Notes under the pieces: model-generated
Told to the model about the DNA's origin: nothing
The model's input: only the letters and a program-made list of their open reading frames with translations
Database searches by the model: none
Program-made: the position numbers and the translations under genes
Shown: piece after piece, positions 24,230 through 35,904 of the stretch
Position numbering within the stretch: the first letter of the stretch is position 1
Layout: each line of letters begins with the position of its first letter
Assembly: GCF_008728515.1 (NCBI RefSeq)
Contig: NC_044986.1
Coordinates: 53,990,855 to 54,054,854 of the forward strand
Direction: 5' to 3'
Origin: Papio anubis
Lineage: Eukaryota; Chordata; Mammalia; Primates; Cercopithecidae
DNA length: 64,000 nucleotides

Positions 24230-24860
24230 TGACAGTGAAAGAGATCTGATCTAACCAACCCCCATCTTGCCTTTAACCTCCAAACTGCCCTTAATCATTC
24301 TTGGGCTTAGGCCAAGCTAACTTTGGGAGACATTTAACTTTTACAGTTTAAATGATAATAGCCCTTCCCCAAAACAAAACCATCTTTGTAAAGCCAATGA
24401 AAGACCACTAGGTTAGGAGGATGAGAGGAACTTGAATTTTGCTAAGGCTAAATTAAATTCTGCTAAGGCTAAATCATAGGTGTAAATGATTACCAGCCAT
24501 TATTCCAGAGGTCACAAGATATGCAACTTCCCTAATGACTAAGTTCATTCTTGAAGAATCTAAGATTGGCCTCTTGAGAGATCTTTTCAGGTTTTTGCAT
24601 TTCTGATGACAGGTGGCTCCACCCAACCACCAAAGGGTCCTACGACCCCACCCAGAAACAGACTCCCTGGCCTGCCAAAGTGTTCTTGAAAAACCCAAGC
24701 CTCCAAATTTTCAGGGAGATTTATTTGAGTAATAACTCTATCTCCCATTTGGCATGGCCAGCCTTGTGTCTATTAAACTCTTTCTTTGTTGCAACACAAT
24801 GGTCTCTGTGAATTGGTTTTGCCTGTGCAGTGGGCAGAAAGAACATACTGGGCACTTACA
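24230..24860 (+). mobile_element. ERV class I-type LTR
   Basis: About 630 bp. 'gagatctgatctaaccaacc' near the start, 'gtgtctattaaactctttc' (variant polyadenylation signal ATTAAA) and 'cctgtgcagtgggcagaaag' with 'tgggcacttaca' near the end match the layout of a class I LTR. An internal tandem of 'tgctaaggctaaat' lies around 24439-24475. No viral coding sequence is attached. Ends are approximate and subfamily is not assigned. Confidence 0.65.
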
Positions 24861-25082
24861 CTTTTAACATTCCAAATTCTGAATTTAAAAGATTTAACTA
24901 CTGATATTGTAATCAGTTAAATTTATTTCAGTGTCTTTTATATGACAAATCAATTTTATAAGAATTGTACTTTACTAGAATGAAATCATACTGTCATCAG
25001 AGCTGATCTTTTTCATTTGAAAGTTTCTCAGTTTACATAGAAAGATTGCAAGCGCACAGCCATGGCCACATAGGGCTTGGAA

Positions 25083-25553
25083 TGTAGCAGGACAAGCCAC
25101 AGACAATCCCTCAGATACCAAGTTAAAGAAAGAAGGGCTTTTTTCAGCCGGGAGCTTCGGGGAGACTCAGGTCTCCAACAACCGAGCTCCCTGAGTGAGC
25201 AATTCCTGTCCCTTTTAAGGGCTTGCAACTCAAGGGGGTCCGCATGAGAGGGTCGTGATTGATTAAGCAAGCAGGGGGTACATGACTGGGGGCTGCTCGC
25301 ACCAGTAATCAGAATGGAACAGAACAGGACAGGGATTTTCACAATGCTTTTCCATACAATGTCTGGAATCTATAGATAACATAACCCGTTAGGTCAGAGG
25401 TCGATCTTTAACCAGGCCCAGGGTGCGGCACCAGGCTGTGCCTGTGAATTTCATTTCTGCCTTTTCGTTTTTACTTCTTCTTTCTTTGGAAGCAAAAAGT
25501 GGGCATAAGACAGTATGAGGGGTGATCTCCGCCCTTAGGGAGATCTTTGTCAA
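25083..25553 (-). mobile_element. ERV LTR-type repeat
   Basis: On the minus strand the 3' half shows 'gctcccggctgaaaaaagcc' (a decayed AATAAA signal) and 'tctttctttaacttggtatc', then 'tgtcctgctaca', an R-U5 arrangement. The 6-bp motif ttggaa occurs on both sides (25077-25082 and 25554-25559) and might be a target duplication, which is not certain. The 104-aa minus-strand frame at 25342-25028 is inside it and is not a gene. Confidence 0.6.
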
Positions 25554-25654
25554 TTGGAACATGCCTGAAATAAAAGCAGATTTAACACAGATAAACCAAG
25601 CTGATTTTAGAAAAGCCTTTCCAGTCAGTCAACAGTGCCAGAATCCTGTGAATG

Positions 25655-26364
25655 TGATACAGGAGGTAGAAAGAAATTATTTAGGCAGATAGTGAGGGAA
25701 AAAGATTCCTCAGCAATGCTTCCCTCTTAACAAAAAGCAGCCCCCAAAATCATTTCCTTTCTAACAAAGAGCAGCCTGAAAAACTGAGCTGCAAACAAAA
25801 ATAAGGAAGTTAGAAGCTTGCAAAGGGGAATGCCGGCAGCTGTGCCAATAGAAAAGGCCTACCTGACTGCCAGGCATATCCAACATGGAGGTTCCATCTT
25901 CTCTTTTTTTGTTACCAAGTGTACAGTAAAGGAATGGGCAACATGGCGCAGGTCAGGCAGAGAACCTGCCTGCATAATAAAAGATTAGGGTAGGGGCAGT
26001 CAAATTCACACCCTATGCAAATAGCACACCTAGTCCTAACCAGTTTTTCACACCCTATGCAAATAGCATACCTGGTCTGACCAGTTTTTCATGCCCTATG
26101 CAAATGGCACACCTGGCCCAACCAATCTTTCATGCTCTGTGTAAATCAGATACCACCTCCTCATCAGGCATCTATAAAATCCCCTGCATTCTACCATGGA
26201 TCTGGCAACCCATTTCTCCAGGACCCCTCTCTGCAGCAGAGAGCTCTTTCTTTCATCTGCTAATCTTCTGCTCTTAACCTCACTCTTTGTGTGTCCACAC
26301 CCTGTTCTCCATGGCCATGAGACCACAAAACTTGGGTGATACTCCAGACAACAAGGCTGTTTCA
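25655..26364 (+). mobile_element. Solo ERV class I LTR, copy 1 of a family present twice
   Basis: A 710-bp solo LTR bounded by TGATAC...TTTCA, with the exact 4-bp target duplication aatg at 25651-25654 and 26365-26368. A 4-bp duplication is usual for gammaretrovirus-like (class I) integrases. Promoter-like 'catctataaaatcccc' lies near 26170. The U3 contains three 41-bp tandem units, each with the octamer ATGCAAAT. A sister copy is at 47965-48571 on the minus strand. No internal viral genes remain, consistent with LTR-LTR recombination. Confidence 0.88.
26006..26130 (+). promoter_or_regulatory. Triple 41-bp tandem with octamer ATGCAAAT in LTR U3
   Basis: ATGCAAAT occurs at 26016-26023, 26057-26064 and 26098-26105, exactly 41 bp apart, each in the context 'ccctatgcaaat' followed by 'ggcacacctgg'-like sequence and 'accagttttt'. 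ATGCAAAT is the classical POU-factor (Oct-1/Oct-2/OCT4) site. The TATA-like box lies about 65 bp downstream of the last unit. The sister LTR at 47965-48571 keeps only one degraded unit. Enhancer function is inferred, not shown. Confidence 0.6.
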
Positions 26365-26499
26365 AATGCAAGCATTCTCAAGATAACTTTGACACTACAC
26401 ATCTTAAGAGGTGACATTTATCAAATTCCAAGGAAGCAGTTATTTCATCTGATTTAATAACCATGTCCTTATTACCATACTGATGTCTTCAGACAGCCA

Positions 26500-27138
26500 T
26501 GACCCCAAGATATTGTTACCAGAAAAAGTTCCCAATTCAGACCCCAAGAGGGCGATCTTATGCAAGAAAGAATTTGGGGCAAGCTGATAGAGTAAAATGA
26601 AAGCAAGTTTATTAAGAAAGTAAAGAAATGAAAGAATGGCTACTCCATAGGCAAAGCAGCAGCTTGGGCTGCTGGACTAAGGATACTTGTAGTTATTTCT
26701 TGATTATATGCTAAAACGGGTGGATTATTCATGAGTTTTTCTGGAAAAGGCATGGGTAATTCCTGAAACTGAGGGCTCCTCACCCTTTTAGACCATATAG
26801 GGTAATTTCATGATGTTGCTGTGGCATTTGTAAACTGTCTTGGTGCTGGTGGGAGTGTCTTTTAGCATGCTAATGCATTATAATTAGCATATAACGAGCA
26901 GCGAGGATGGCCAGAGGTCACTCTCTTTGCCATCTTAGTTTTTGTAGGTTTTGGCTGGCTTCTTTAACACAACATGTTTTATCAGCAAGGTCTTTGTGAC
27001 CTATACCTTGTACTGACCTCCTATCTCATCTTGTGATTTAGAATGCCTAACATACTAGGAATGCAGCTCAGTAGGTCTCAGCCTAATTTTACTCACCCTA
27101 TTAAAGACCAAGTCACTCTGGTTTGAATGCCTCTGACA
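26500..27138 (-). mobile_element. ERV class I-type LTR
   Basis: About 640 bp bounded by TG...CA. On the minus strand it begins 'tgtcagaggcattcaaacc', has a promoter region around 26810-26900, and a polyadenylation signal in 'aataaacttgctttcattt' (+ strand 26600-26618) followed by 'gcataagatcgccctcttgg'. No internal viral genes and no target duplication was found. Subfamily not assigned. Confidence 0.72.
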
Positions 27139-27499
27139 GTATGGCTCCCTAAAGATATGTACCAAGTACCTGAATAACACCTTATCAGCCAGAGCTGAGA
27201 ACAGTTATCCATGGATGGAGTTCCTTTTAGCTGGAAATGAAGACTTATTTCTTTTTCTCTGGTCCAAGTATAAGTAATACTACATTTCTTCTGAACTCTC
27301 CTGGTTTTCCAGAAAGAAAGTTTGCAGATTTATTATTCAATCCTTTTGCTTTGGTTTTATTATTATATAATTTATTTTCTATATAAATGAATGGCAAAAT
27401 TATTTTCTTTACTGAGAAGCTATAGAATTAAAGTATTAATGCTCTGATAAAAAGACTTTAATTTCTGACTTATATTTATAAGACCAATAAATCTTTCCA
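27139..27499. other. Unassigned sequence
   Basis: About 360 bp, no recognisable gene or repeat. Confidence 0.4.
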
Positions 27500-27790
27500 C
27501 GAGGCTGCATTGCTGGTGGAAATATAAATTGTTATAGCCTTTTTGAAATGCAGTAAAGAATTAATCAATTCAAACTTCTGTGATGTTATATCATTTCTGG
27601 GACATTATCCCATAGATAAAGGTACTACTACAAAAGATACATGGAAAGGAAAGTTTATAGCATTTATGTTTGTAGTGCAAAAGCAAAACAAAAAACTAAA
27701 ACAAAAAATAAAGGTCAATCAGTAACTGAATGGTTTGAATAAATGTGCACCCATCCCACGATGTACTATGTACTTATTAAAAAGAATAAG
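27500..27790 (+). mobile_element. Ancient L1 (L1M-type) ORF2 C-terminal fragment
   Basis: 'gcattgctggtggaaatata', 'gacattatcccatagataa' and 'aatcagtaactgaatggtt' are in the order of the L1 ORF2 C-terminal region, at high divergence. The 60-aa frame at 27543-27725 is a scrap of this and is not functional. Confidence 0.65.
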
Positions 27791-27829
27791 TTTTCTTCCA
27801 ATTCCAGCAAAACAATAAACTAGATCAGC

Positions 27830-28525
27830 AAAAAATTGAAAGAAATCCAGGGGCCAGAAGCAAAGATAAAGCTGAAGTGCAGAGCGCTGGTCATGTTTGT
27901 TATAGTACAGCAGCCCTGGTGAGTTATTGGAGCTGACAATGGCTAAGGTTTAGGATTTAACACCCTCACAAACTGGAGAGCAGACCTCAGGCTTATATCA
28001 AGTAGGTGAATGGAAATAAGCACCTCGTAGAAAGCTGGGTCCTGGATAGGCTACAAGCAAAGTGCAAGAAACATTGCATGACTCAACTCACTGATCCAGG
28101 GTAATAACAAGGAAGGTTTGACAGATGCCCTCAATGCCCTCTAATAAAATGGAATTGCCTGCAGGTTTGGTATGGGTTTTTGGCTTGGTGGGTAAATAGG
28201 GCAAGCTTGAAGTGTTAGAGAGAATGCCCCTCAGAAGTGCCCCAAATCAACGATGAACAGGCAGTCAGCCTATAAACATCTTACCATTCCCTTTCCTTGC
28301 CTGGGATAACTCTGGGATATGGTCTGCATTACATCTAGCAAGATTGTGTTCCACTTACCCACATGGTAACTTGATTGTTAATCAGTCTTTGTTGGTCTAC
28401 TTCGCTTTTCTGTCTCAATGTTATCATTCCCTTAGTTGTGTTAACTTTTCAAATAAACTATTTGCATTTGAGTCCTTACTTTGAGATCTTCTTCTAAGGT
28501 ATTCTAAACTAAGACATTTTGGTCT
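27830..28525 (+). mobile_element. Possible diverged LTR-type repeat
   Basis: The right end has 'ttcaaataaactatttgcat', then 'gagtccttactttgagatc' and 'ctaaactaagaca', the layout of an old LTR 3' end with an AATAAA signal near 28454. The upstream extent is uncertain and the family is not assigned. Confidence 0.35.
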
Positions 28526-29135
28526 GTCCTAGATATATAATGAAAAAACAGCTCTCCTGTGGGAAATTACAGGTACAGCTTCCACTGGCTTGCATGCAAA
28601 TTTACCTATGCACAGGTGGTACAAAGAAACATCAAGCCCACAAATTATTTTTGAAAATCAGGAAAAAGCAAGTGATGCTCCTAAGGTAACAGATAAAAGC
28701 AAGTCAAAACCATTCCGGTAGAATATTTCCCAAAAATCTGCCATATTTGCCTTCTCCAAGAAAGAACATTTTCATGCTTAAAATGAGTTCTTAATATAAC
28801 ATTATTAAAATCTACAAAGACACAATCTACCGTTAGTTAGAGTCAGAATGCAAAATACACATGGATTAGTGTCCCCCAAAACATGAGAGTAAAGTGACCA
28901 TTTAAAGGACTCCATAAAGTATCTTTTAAATTATTAAGCAGGAATTTTTTTAATTACATAAATACTCAGGAAAATATCTAAGATGATGATGATGATAGCT
29001 AACTTTTACTCTGTCTTTATACAGCAAAATTATGTGCAGTCCTAGGGGAGTAAATAATTTGGTTTTTGTTTACTTTTACTGTTAGGTGCTAAAACAGTGA
29101 AATTGGTTTTCTCATTATAATAAATGTATATACAT
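28526..29135. other. Unassigned sequence
   Basis: About 600 bp with no recognisable gene or repeat, apart from four copies of 'gat' at 28984-28995. Confidence 0.4.
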
Positions 29136-31332
29136 CATCACTCTTTTCAACATAGTACTGGAAGTTCTAGCCACTGCAATAAAGCAAGAAAAAGAAATAA
29201 AGTAAATACATATTGGAGGGAAAGAAATAAAACTGCCCTGTTCGCAGACAACAAAGAAATCCCAAAGAAACTGAAAAAAAAAAAAAAAAGAAAAACTCTT
29301 AGATTAGTAAGCAAGTTCAGTAAGATTGCAGGACACACACAAAAAAGGGTGCAAATATATATATTGCTTTTGTATATACTAATAATAAACATGTAAAAAC
29401 AAATTAAAAACAATGCCACTACCTAAATTGATCTAATGAAAATGAAACACTTATGTATAAACCTAACAAGATGTGTACAAAATTGTGCAATAGAATTACA
29501 AAATAATGATTAAAAAACAAAATAAATCTAAAAAATAGACGTATTATGTCCAAAAATTGAAGAGCCCAACATAATATACCAATTTTCCCCAAATTGATCA
29601 GTAGGTTAATTGCAATTTCATCAAAATCTCAACAAGATTTTTTGTAGATCTAGATGAACTTATTCTAAAACATATTTGAAAAAAACAAGCCCTAGAATAG
29701 CTAAAACAATCTTGGAAGAGTAGGGAGAAGCAAATTTGAGGGACTCACTCTAACCAATATTAAAGCTTGCTATAGAGCTTCTGTAATCAAGACTGTGTGG
29801 CAGTGACAAAAGCACAGATACACAGAGCAAAAGAACAGAATAGGGAACCCAGAAATAGACCTACACAAATATGCTCAATTGATTTTTGACAAAGGAGCAA
29901 AAGTAATTCAATGGAGAAAGGATGACATTTTCAGAAAATGGTGCTGAAGAAATTAGATATCCATAGACAAAAATAAATAAACTTTATCCTGAGTCTCATA
30001 CATTATATAAAAGTCAACTCAAAATGGATCATGGACTTAAATGTAAATCAGAAAACTCTAAGACATCTAAGGGAAAAAAACTGTAAGAGAAAAGCTTTGC
30101 AACCTAGGGATAGGGAAATAATTTATGATAACACCAAAGACATGATCCATAAAAGGAAAAACTTGATAAATTCTACTTCATCAAAATTAAAAACTTTTGC
30201 TCTGTGAAGAGAATGAAAAGACAATCTACAGACTGAGAGAAAATATTTATAAACCACTTACCTAACAAAAAACTTCTACTTAGAATATATAGAACTCTCA
30301 AAACTCAACATTAGAAAAACAAAAACTTCAAAGTAGACAAAAGATAGGAGCAGACATCTCAGCAAAGAGGATGTACAGACAGCAAATAAGCACATGCAAA
30401 GGCATTTCACATCCTTAGCCATCGGAGAAATACAAACTAAAACCTCAATGAGTGATTACTACATGCCTGTCAGCATGGCTAAAATTGAGGTAGTAACATT
30501 ATCAAGTGTTGTTGTTAAGTGTAGAGAAACTAGGTCACACACGCATTGCTGGCAGGAAGGTAAAATGGTACAGCTTCTGGAAAAAAATTTGGCAACATTT
30601 CTTATAAAGCTAAAATGCAATTTTCATACAACCCAGCAATTGCACTCTTGGGCATTTATCCTGGAGAAATTCAATCTTATATTCATACACAAAGCTGTAC
30701 AAGATTGTTCATAACAGCTTTATTCATAATATCTCAAAACTGGAAATAACACCTGTTCTTCCATGGGTAAATGCTTAAACTGTGGCACATCCATATTGTG
30801 GAATACCACTCAGAAATAAAAGGAACAAACTATTGACAGATGCAGTATCCTAGATGAATCTCAAGTGAATTGTTCTGAGTAAAAAATTCCAATTCCAAAA
30901 GGTAATATACTGTAGAGTTCCATTTATATAACTTTCTCAAAATATTTTGGAAACAGAGAACAGATTAATGGTTGGCAGAAATTGGGACATCAGGGAAAGG
31001 AATTGTGGGGAGGTGGGGAGGTGGGGATAGAAGAGCAGGAGGGATCCTGTAGTGTTGGAACTGTTCTATGTGTGAACCATGGTGGTGGATGCACACGTGA
31101 TAACAAAGCTAAATACACACACAGTTCACATACAAATAAGGACAAGTAAAAACAAAGAAATCAGATTAAGATCAATGGATTGTATCAACGTCAATATCCT
31201 GGTAGAGATATTGTAGATATACTTTGCAAAACATAGTCATTGGTGAAACTGGGTAAACGGTACAACAGATCTCTTTGTACCATTTTTTTTTACAACTACA
31301 CGAGGATCTATAATGGCTCAAAATAAGAGTGT
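29136..31332 (+). mobile_element. 5'-truncated old L1 (L1MA/L1MB-like)
   Basis: Begins within the reverse-transcriptase region at 'atcatcactcttttcaacat' and runs in consensus order through the ORF2 C-terminus ('gcattgctggcaggaagg', 'ttgtggaataccactcag') into a long 3' UTR ending 'gaggatctataatggctca'. The 3' UTR contains 'gtgtgaaccatggtggtgg', typical of L1M subfamilies, with GGGGAGGTGGGGAGGTGGGG at 31007-31026. ORF2 is broken throughout; the longest scraps are at 29124-29396 and 30394-30714. Confidence 0.85.
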
Positions 31333-31530
31333 AATTTATACTCAATGAATACTCAAAAAATTATACAGAAATGTGTGAACTGAAGCAGAATTCATTACAA
31401 ATATATTTTACAAAACAGTTCCCAGTTTTCTGCAATTACTGTACTCTAGTTTGCAATAGTCTGAACCAGAGAACTTCTTAGGAAAGGCTTACAATTTACA
31501 TAACAAAATAAATAACAGTAAATAGTACCA
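31333..31530. other. Unassigned sequence
   Basis: About 200 bp between the L1M and a MIR; nothing recognisable. Confidence 0.4.
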
Positions 31531-31735
31531 CACCATAGCATAGTGATTAAGAACATGAAATTTCTTGGCTGTATTATCTTAGGAGTGTTACTTAACCTCT
31601 GCAATTTTCACTTTTCCTATCAGAAAATGACAATCATAGTATCTAATTCACTGGGTGTTATGAGCACCAAAGGAAAGAATACACGTAAAGCACTTGGTAT
31701 AGAGTTGGTAAATAATAAGAATTCATTAAACTTAA
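31531..31735 (+). mobile_element. MIR SINE, nearly full length
   Basis: Keeps the tRNA-related head 'catagcatagtgattaagaa' as well as the core and 3' part ('gtgttacttaacctctgc', 'cgtaaagcacttggtatag'). Sense strand. The overlapping 76-aa frame at 31543-31773 is MIR-derived and not a gene. Confidence 0.85.
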
Positions 31736-31844
31736 ATATGGCTTATTTATATTTGTTGTGGTGTTTGTTCTAGTAACAGTATGGGTTGTATTTGGATTTA
31801 GAATTTCGGCTTACTACTAAATATCAGTTCACTGGGACAGAAGG

Positions 31845-31910
<66 letters not shown>
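31845..31910. repeat. Compound (TC)n(AC)n microsatellite
   Basis: About 36 bp of TC repeat with one interruption passes directly into about 14 AC units. Such tracts are usually length-polymorphic, and alternating purine-pyrimidine AC can adopt Z-DNA. Confidence 0.95.
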
Positions 31911-31913
<3 letters not shown>

Positions 31914-31931
31914 TCAATTTACCAGAGACAG

Positions 31932-32150
31932 GTTAGGTACCTGTAACATAGAAATTCACTTCTTTTATTTTAAAATGTACAGTTATTATTGACTATAGTA
32001 ACCCAACTGTGCTATCAGAGAGTAGGTCTTATTCATTCTTTCTATTTTTTTGTACCCATTAACTATTCCCCTTGTCCTACTCCCCAGGCCTCCACTACCC
32101 TTCCCAGCCTCTGGTGACCATCCTTGAAATTTGCTTAATTTTTTTTCAGA
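31932..32150 (-). mobile_element. Old L1 3' UTR fragment
   Basis: 'tgtacagttattattgact', 'ggtcttattcattctttct', 'tttgtacccattaac' and 'ccttcccagcctctgg' are reverse-complement L1M 3' UTR blocks in order. No coding content. Confidence 0.7.
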
Positions 32151-32317
32151 ACTTCAGGGCTCTGCTGTTTTGTTCTCTAGGAGAAATACCTTTATATATC
32201 CAGTCAAGTATGAAATGATACACGGGCACCAAAATTAATGTGCACATTTCTGATATTCCAGTGATATTTCAGAGACATTTAAAGATTAAAAATCCATGAA
32301 TGCTGCCAGGTGGCCTC

Positions 32318-32521
32318 ACTCCTTATATATCTCATATATCCACACTTAGTATCCATGTTAATGCTCACAACACCACTATGGAGTAGGTGTTATTACTGTC
32401 ACTTTACAGATGAGGAAACTGAGGCTTAGAAAGATTAAGCAACTTGCTCAAGGTCAGAGAGCTAAAACCTACAAGCAAAACCTTGAACACTCATTTAACC
32501 AACTCTAAAGCCAAGGGTCTC
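32318..32521 (-). mobile_element. MIR SINE
   Basis: 'ttacagatgaggaaactgag' followed by 'gcaacttgctcaaggtcag' and 'ccaactctaaagccaaggg' is a well-preserved reverse-complement MIR. Confidence 0.88.
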
Positions 32522-32974
32522 AATCATTCTATAAAAGTAAATGTCAAATCAAAAATGTATAAATTTTTATAAAAGATTTTCCCACTCTCCCGTCCCTGCC
32601 TGAGGTAAAATACAGGCAGTATTTCACAAGATGATAGATATACTCTGAAAATTTAAAACTTGACTTACTGTAAAATGATCCATTTGGCAAATGCCACAGG
32701 AGAACTGACATACATGCACATGTACACATCTGTGTGTGTCTATTTGTAATGAAAATTTTATTTGCCTGGTGATTTTAGATTCCAGTATATTAAAAATATA
32801 GTAAACTATCTTATGCTAAAAATACAGTATACTACCTTATAACCAGCTATAAAAGCCTTTCGGATTCTAATAATTGTTTCAGATTGGCCTAAGGCCTCAA
32901 ACCCTAATAGGAAGCAGAGCGGTGACCTAAAAACTATACCTGGCCTTGATTCCTAACTTTGTCACTTTAATAAC

Positions 32975-33155
32975 CTTCCTTGTGCTATACACATCATTTG
33001 TCTTATCCCATTTTACCCTGACCACAATCCTTTAAGGAAAGTACCTTTAGTATTGCCATTTCATGGGTAAAGAAAATGATGTTTTAAAAAGTCACGAATG
33101 CTGCCTGAGGTGACAAGAGCTCGGTATTCAGATTCCAGAGTCAAGGCAGGTAGCA
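32975..33155 (-). mobile_element. MIR SINE
   Basis: 'ccacaatcctttaaggaaag', 'ttgccatttcatgggtaaag' and 'attcagattccagagtcaa' follow the reverse-complement MIR order; moderately diverged. Confidence 0.72.
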
Positions 33156-33204
33156 TCACTCCACAGCCATATTTGTGGCCACTAATGACTTCCTGACTCT
33201 TTTG

Positions 33205-33345
33205 CCCTCTCCTGACCTCAGCAATTTATGTCACTTCTTTAAGCTTCAGTTTGCTCATATATTAAATTTTAAAATAATACCTTCCCTAAAAGATGTTTCT
33301 GAGAATTAAAAAAGATAATGCATGTAAATCACATTAACTACAAAG
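33205..33345 (+). mobile_element. MIR SINE fragment
   Basis: 'cacttctttaagcttcagtt', 'aaaataataccttccctaaa' and 'gataatgcatgtaaatcac' give a sense-strand MIR core and 3' part, 50 bp from an opposite-strand MIR. Confidence 0.65.
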
Positions 33346-35577
33346 AAATGTAGAATCTTCCCACTGTCCATCACTGATGCTGTAACTGCCAGTGTCCACC
33401 AACAGAGAAATATTAACTAAGAAATTGATTCTAAATATATAAAAATAGAAGTATAAATAATATATATTCCTCCTGGGCTATAAGAATGAACAGCCAGAAT
33501 ATTCTCCCTGGCTTGCACACACTGACTGTTTCTTTCTTGGCCCAGGCCTACTCCCAGAGCCAGAACATAAGCCAGATAGCTCTGATTTTGAGCATCTGTT
33601 TGCTCCTCCATCAGTCCCCACAAAGCAGGTTATGAGCTTTCTGTTGCCTTAGTTAATCCTCTGAACATGGAGAAAATTCCAAGGAGATTTTGTTGCATTT
33701 CCTTTTTTATGCATGGAAGCACTCAGCCTTCTGTCACAACTTTACCATCTGGCAAAAAATGCTTTTATGAATCCATATTCAACGTTCTAACAAGTATGCC
33801 CCCATCTTTGCACACAAAAAATAATCTGGAAATTCTGGTCCCAAACAGGAGGATTAATGAACAAGGGATCCAGGGCATAGACAGATTTCCATCAAGGAAG
33901 ACTGTGAGTTTTGGTTCTGCAATGATCCCACACAACGTCAATTAACACAGAGAAATGTAAATCGCTGTTGATGTATAGTGAATGCTAAAGATGACAATGA
34001 GCAGCTGTCTCTCTTTACTCCTTGAGAAATGGTCATCTGGTTTATCATTGCTTCTTGACCAGCCAAAGCCCAATGTCCCTGGGTCTTTTGCTTTCATTTT
34101 ATCTCAAAAATTCTCTATACTTTTCCAGTCCTCCCTATATGACAGCTCTGGCTATGACCTTGGAGAACTGTTTCCATGTGGTCACCAGGGGTTTTTACTT
34201 CAATGCTCTCTGCCAATTTCAGATACTTTACGGATTCCATATATAAAGCCAACTTAAAAATTTATAATAAATTCAAATTTTTAAAACCTAGCACCACAAA
34301 CCATCCCATTGACTGGCATTATTTTATATGCATTTACATATATTTGTTCCATATGTGGCACAGAACAATATTCAATAAATTCTAAAGTAATGAATGAGTA
34401 TCAGAGCTAAGTCTATTCACTAGCTACTGACCACTAAAAGTAAATATTAAAGAAATATTTGTTGACACTTTAGTCACAAATCTGGTAAAGTAATAGTTTC
34501 TGGACCCATTAAGATTTAATTGAAATCTCAAAGTTAATTGAATTGTACTAATGTTGGTGGTTTAGAAACTAAATAATAAAGTTGAGATGTGCCAATCCAC
34601 TGATGATTAATTCATATTAGACATAAGACTAAATCATTAAACTGCCTTAGATTTTTTATTTTTGATTCACAAATAAAAATGAATGCATTTGTCATGATTT
34701 AACAATTTGTAGTCTATTTTTCTCTTCTGCCTTAAATCAAGAGTTAAAAGTCATTGATAACATATTTTTATCAATTTTTAACTATTGAATTTTGATATTT
34801 TATGGGCATTCTGTAAAAATAGAAACATCTAGATTTAGAACATACTGGTGGTTATAACTATTTAGGAACTCAACATTCATGCTATTTTAGTAACTCTGGA
34901 AAATGGAGAATTATTACCAGTTTTCTAAATGGACTCTCATTTATCTAATCTTTGAGCACCTAGTGTTCTGGATTGTATGGATTCCATATTGAACAGAAAA
35001 AGGACTTCAGAAATTAACATCCAGTTGACTTCAGAAGTTAACATCCAGTTGAGTAGCACAAGGAAAGGCAGTTATTACAAGCATAATTTAATTAGGTTTT
35101 TACTCTTATTGGTTGTTTCTTCCTCTTTATGTTGCTCATATTCTTTGTTCACGTTTTGAACATTGAAATATTATAAATCAGAATTCATGGTAGCATACCA
35201 AAGAATAGAAGTAGATTGTGATAAAATTTTTCCTTGATTAGAACCTCTAGTTTGAAAGTGTATTGGATTTCATTTAATAAGCTATGGTGACTTGTGCTTA
35301 GTGTATGAACCTTAACATTAATAATAATTGCCAAACTTTCTTGATGTCTAATTCAGTTGTATTGTTAATATATTAACAATCTAAATATGGCAACATGGTA
35401 TTTAATCACATTTAATTATTTTAAATAGATATGCATTGAATAAAAAATTGCTACAAAACAAAAATATGTTCACATAAAAATTAATAGCATATTTTGTGTA
35501 AGTTCATTACAATTTGACATTTGTTCTGATTGACGAGTCAAGAGCAATTTATTCCTGGAATAGCTTGGTTTATTTTA
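33346..35577. other. Unassigned AT-rich sequence with one minisatellite-like duplication
   Basis: About 2.2 kb without recognisable gene or known repeat. The frames at 33667-33945, 33982-34257, 34022-34246 and 34176-34385 overlap in different frames and show no domain. A 24-bp direct duplication with one mismatch, acttcagaaattaacatcca..., lies at 35004-35027 and 35028-35051. Confidence 0.45.
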
Positions 35578-35594
35578 GCAGTCTTTTTTTTTTT

Positions 35595-35887
35595 TTTTTT
35601 TTTTTTTGAGATGGAGTTTCGCTCTTGTTTTCCAGGCTGGAATGCAATGGCGAATCTTGACTCACCTCAAGATCCGCCTCCTGGGTTCAAGAGATTCTCC
35701 TGCCTCAGCCTCCCAAGTAGCTGGGATTACAGGCATGCGCCACCATGCCCGGCTAATTTTGTATTTTTAGTAGATACAGAGTTTCTCATGTTGGTCAGGC
35801 TGGTCTCGAACTCCCAAACTCAGGTGATCCACCCGCCTCAGCCTCCCAAAGTGCTGAGATTACAAGCGTGAGCTACCACTCCCGGCT
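35595..35887 (-). mobile_element. AluS-type SINE
   Basis: Reverse-complement Alu preceded by a long T run. The direct repeat gcagtct followed by ten or more T lies at 35578-35594 and 35888-35904 and is the target duplication. The 113-aa frame at 35530-35871 reads through the Alu antisense and is not a gene. Confidence 0.94.
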
Positions 35888-35904
35888 GCAGTCTTTTTTT
35901 TTTT

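Noticed and set aside
25028..26371. Minus-strand frames of 104 aa (25342-25028) and 91 aa (26371-26096)
   Set aside because: They lie in LTR sequence, show no gag, pol or env similarity that I recognise, and have no start context.
22520..27138. A provirus with internal genes between the LTRs
   Set aside because: The intervals between LTRs are too short and adjacent LTRs differ in family and orientation, so they are separate solo LTRs.
28980..29000. Short (GAT)n run as a functional microsatellite
   Set aside because: Only about four units; too short to matter.
35530..35871. 113-aa + strand frame and similar frames at 3892-4237, 19451-19215, 55856-55578 and 57462-57683
   Set aside because: All translate Alu sequence; characteristic Alu-derived peptides, not genes.
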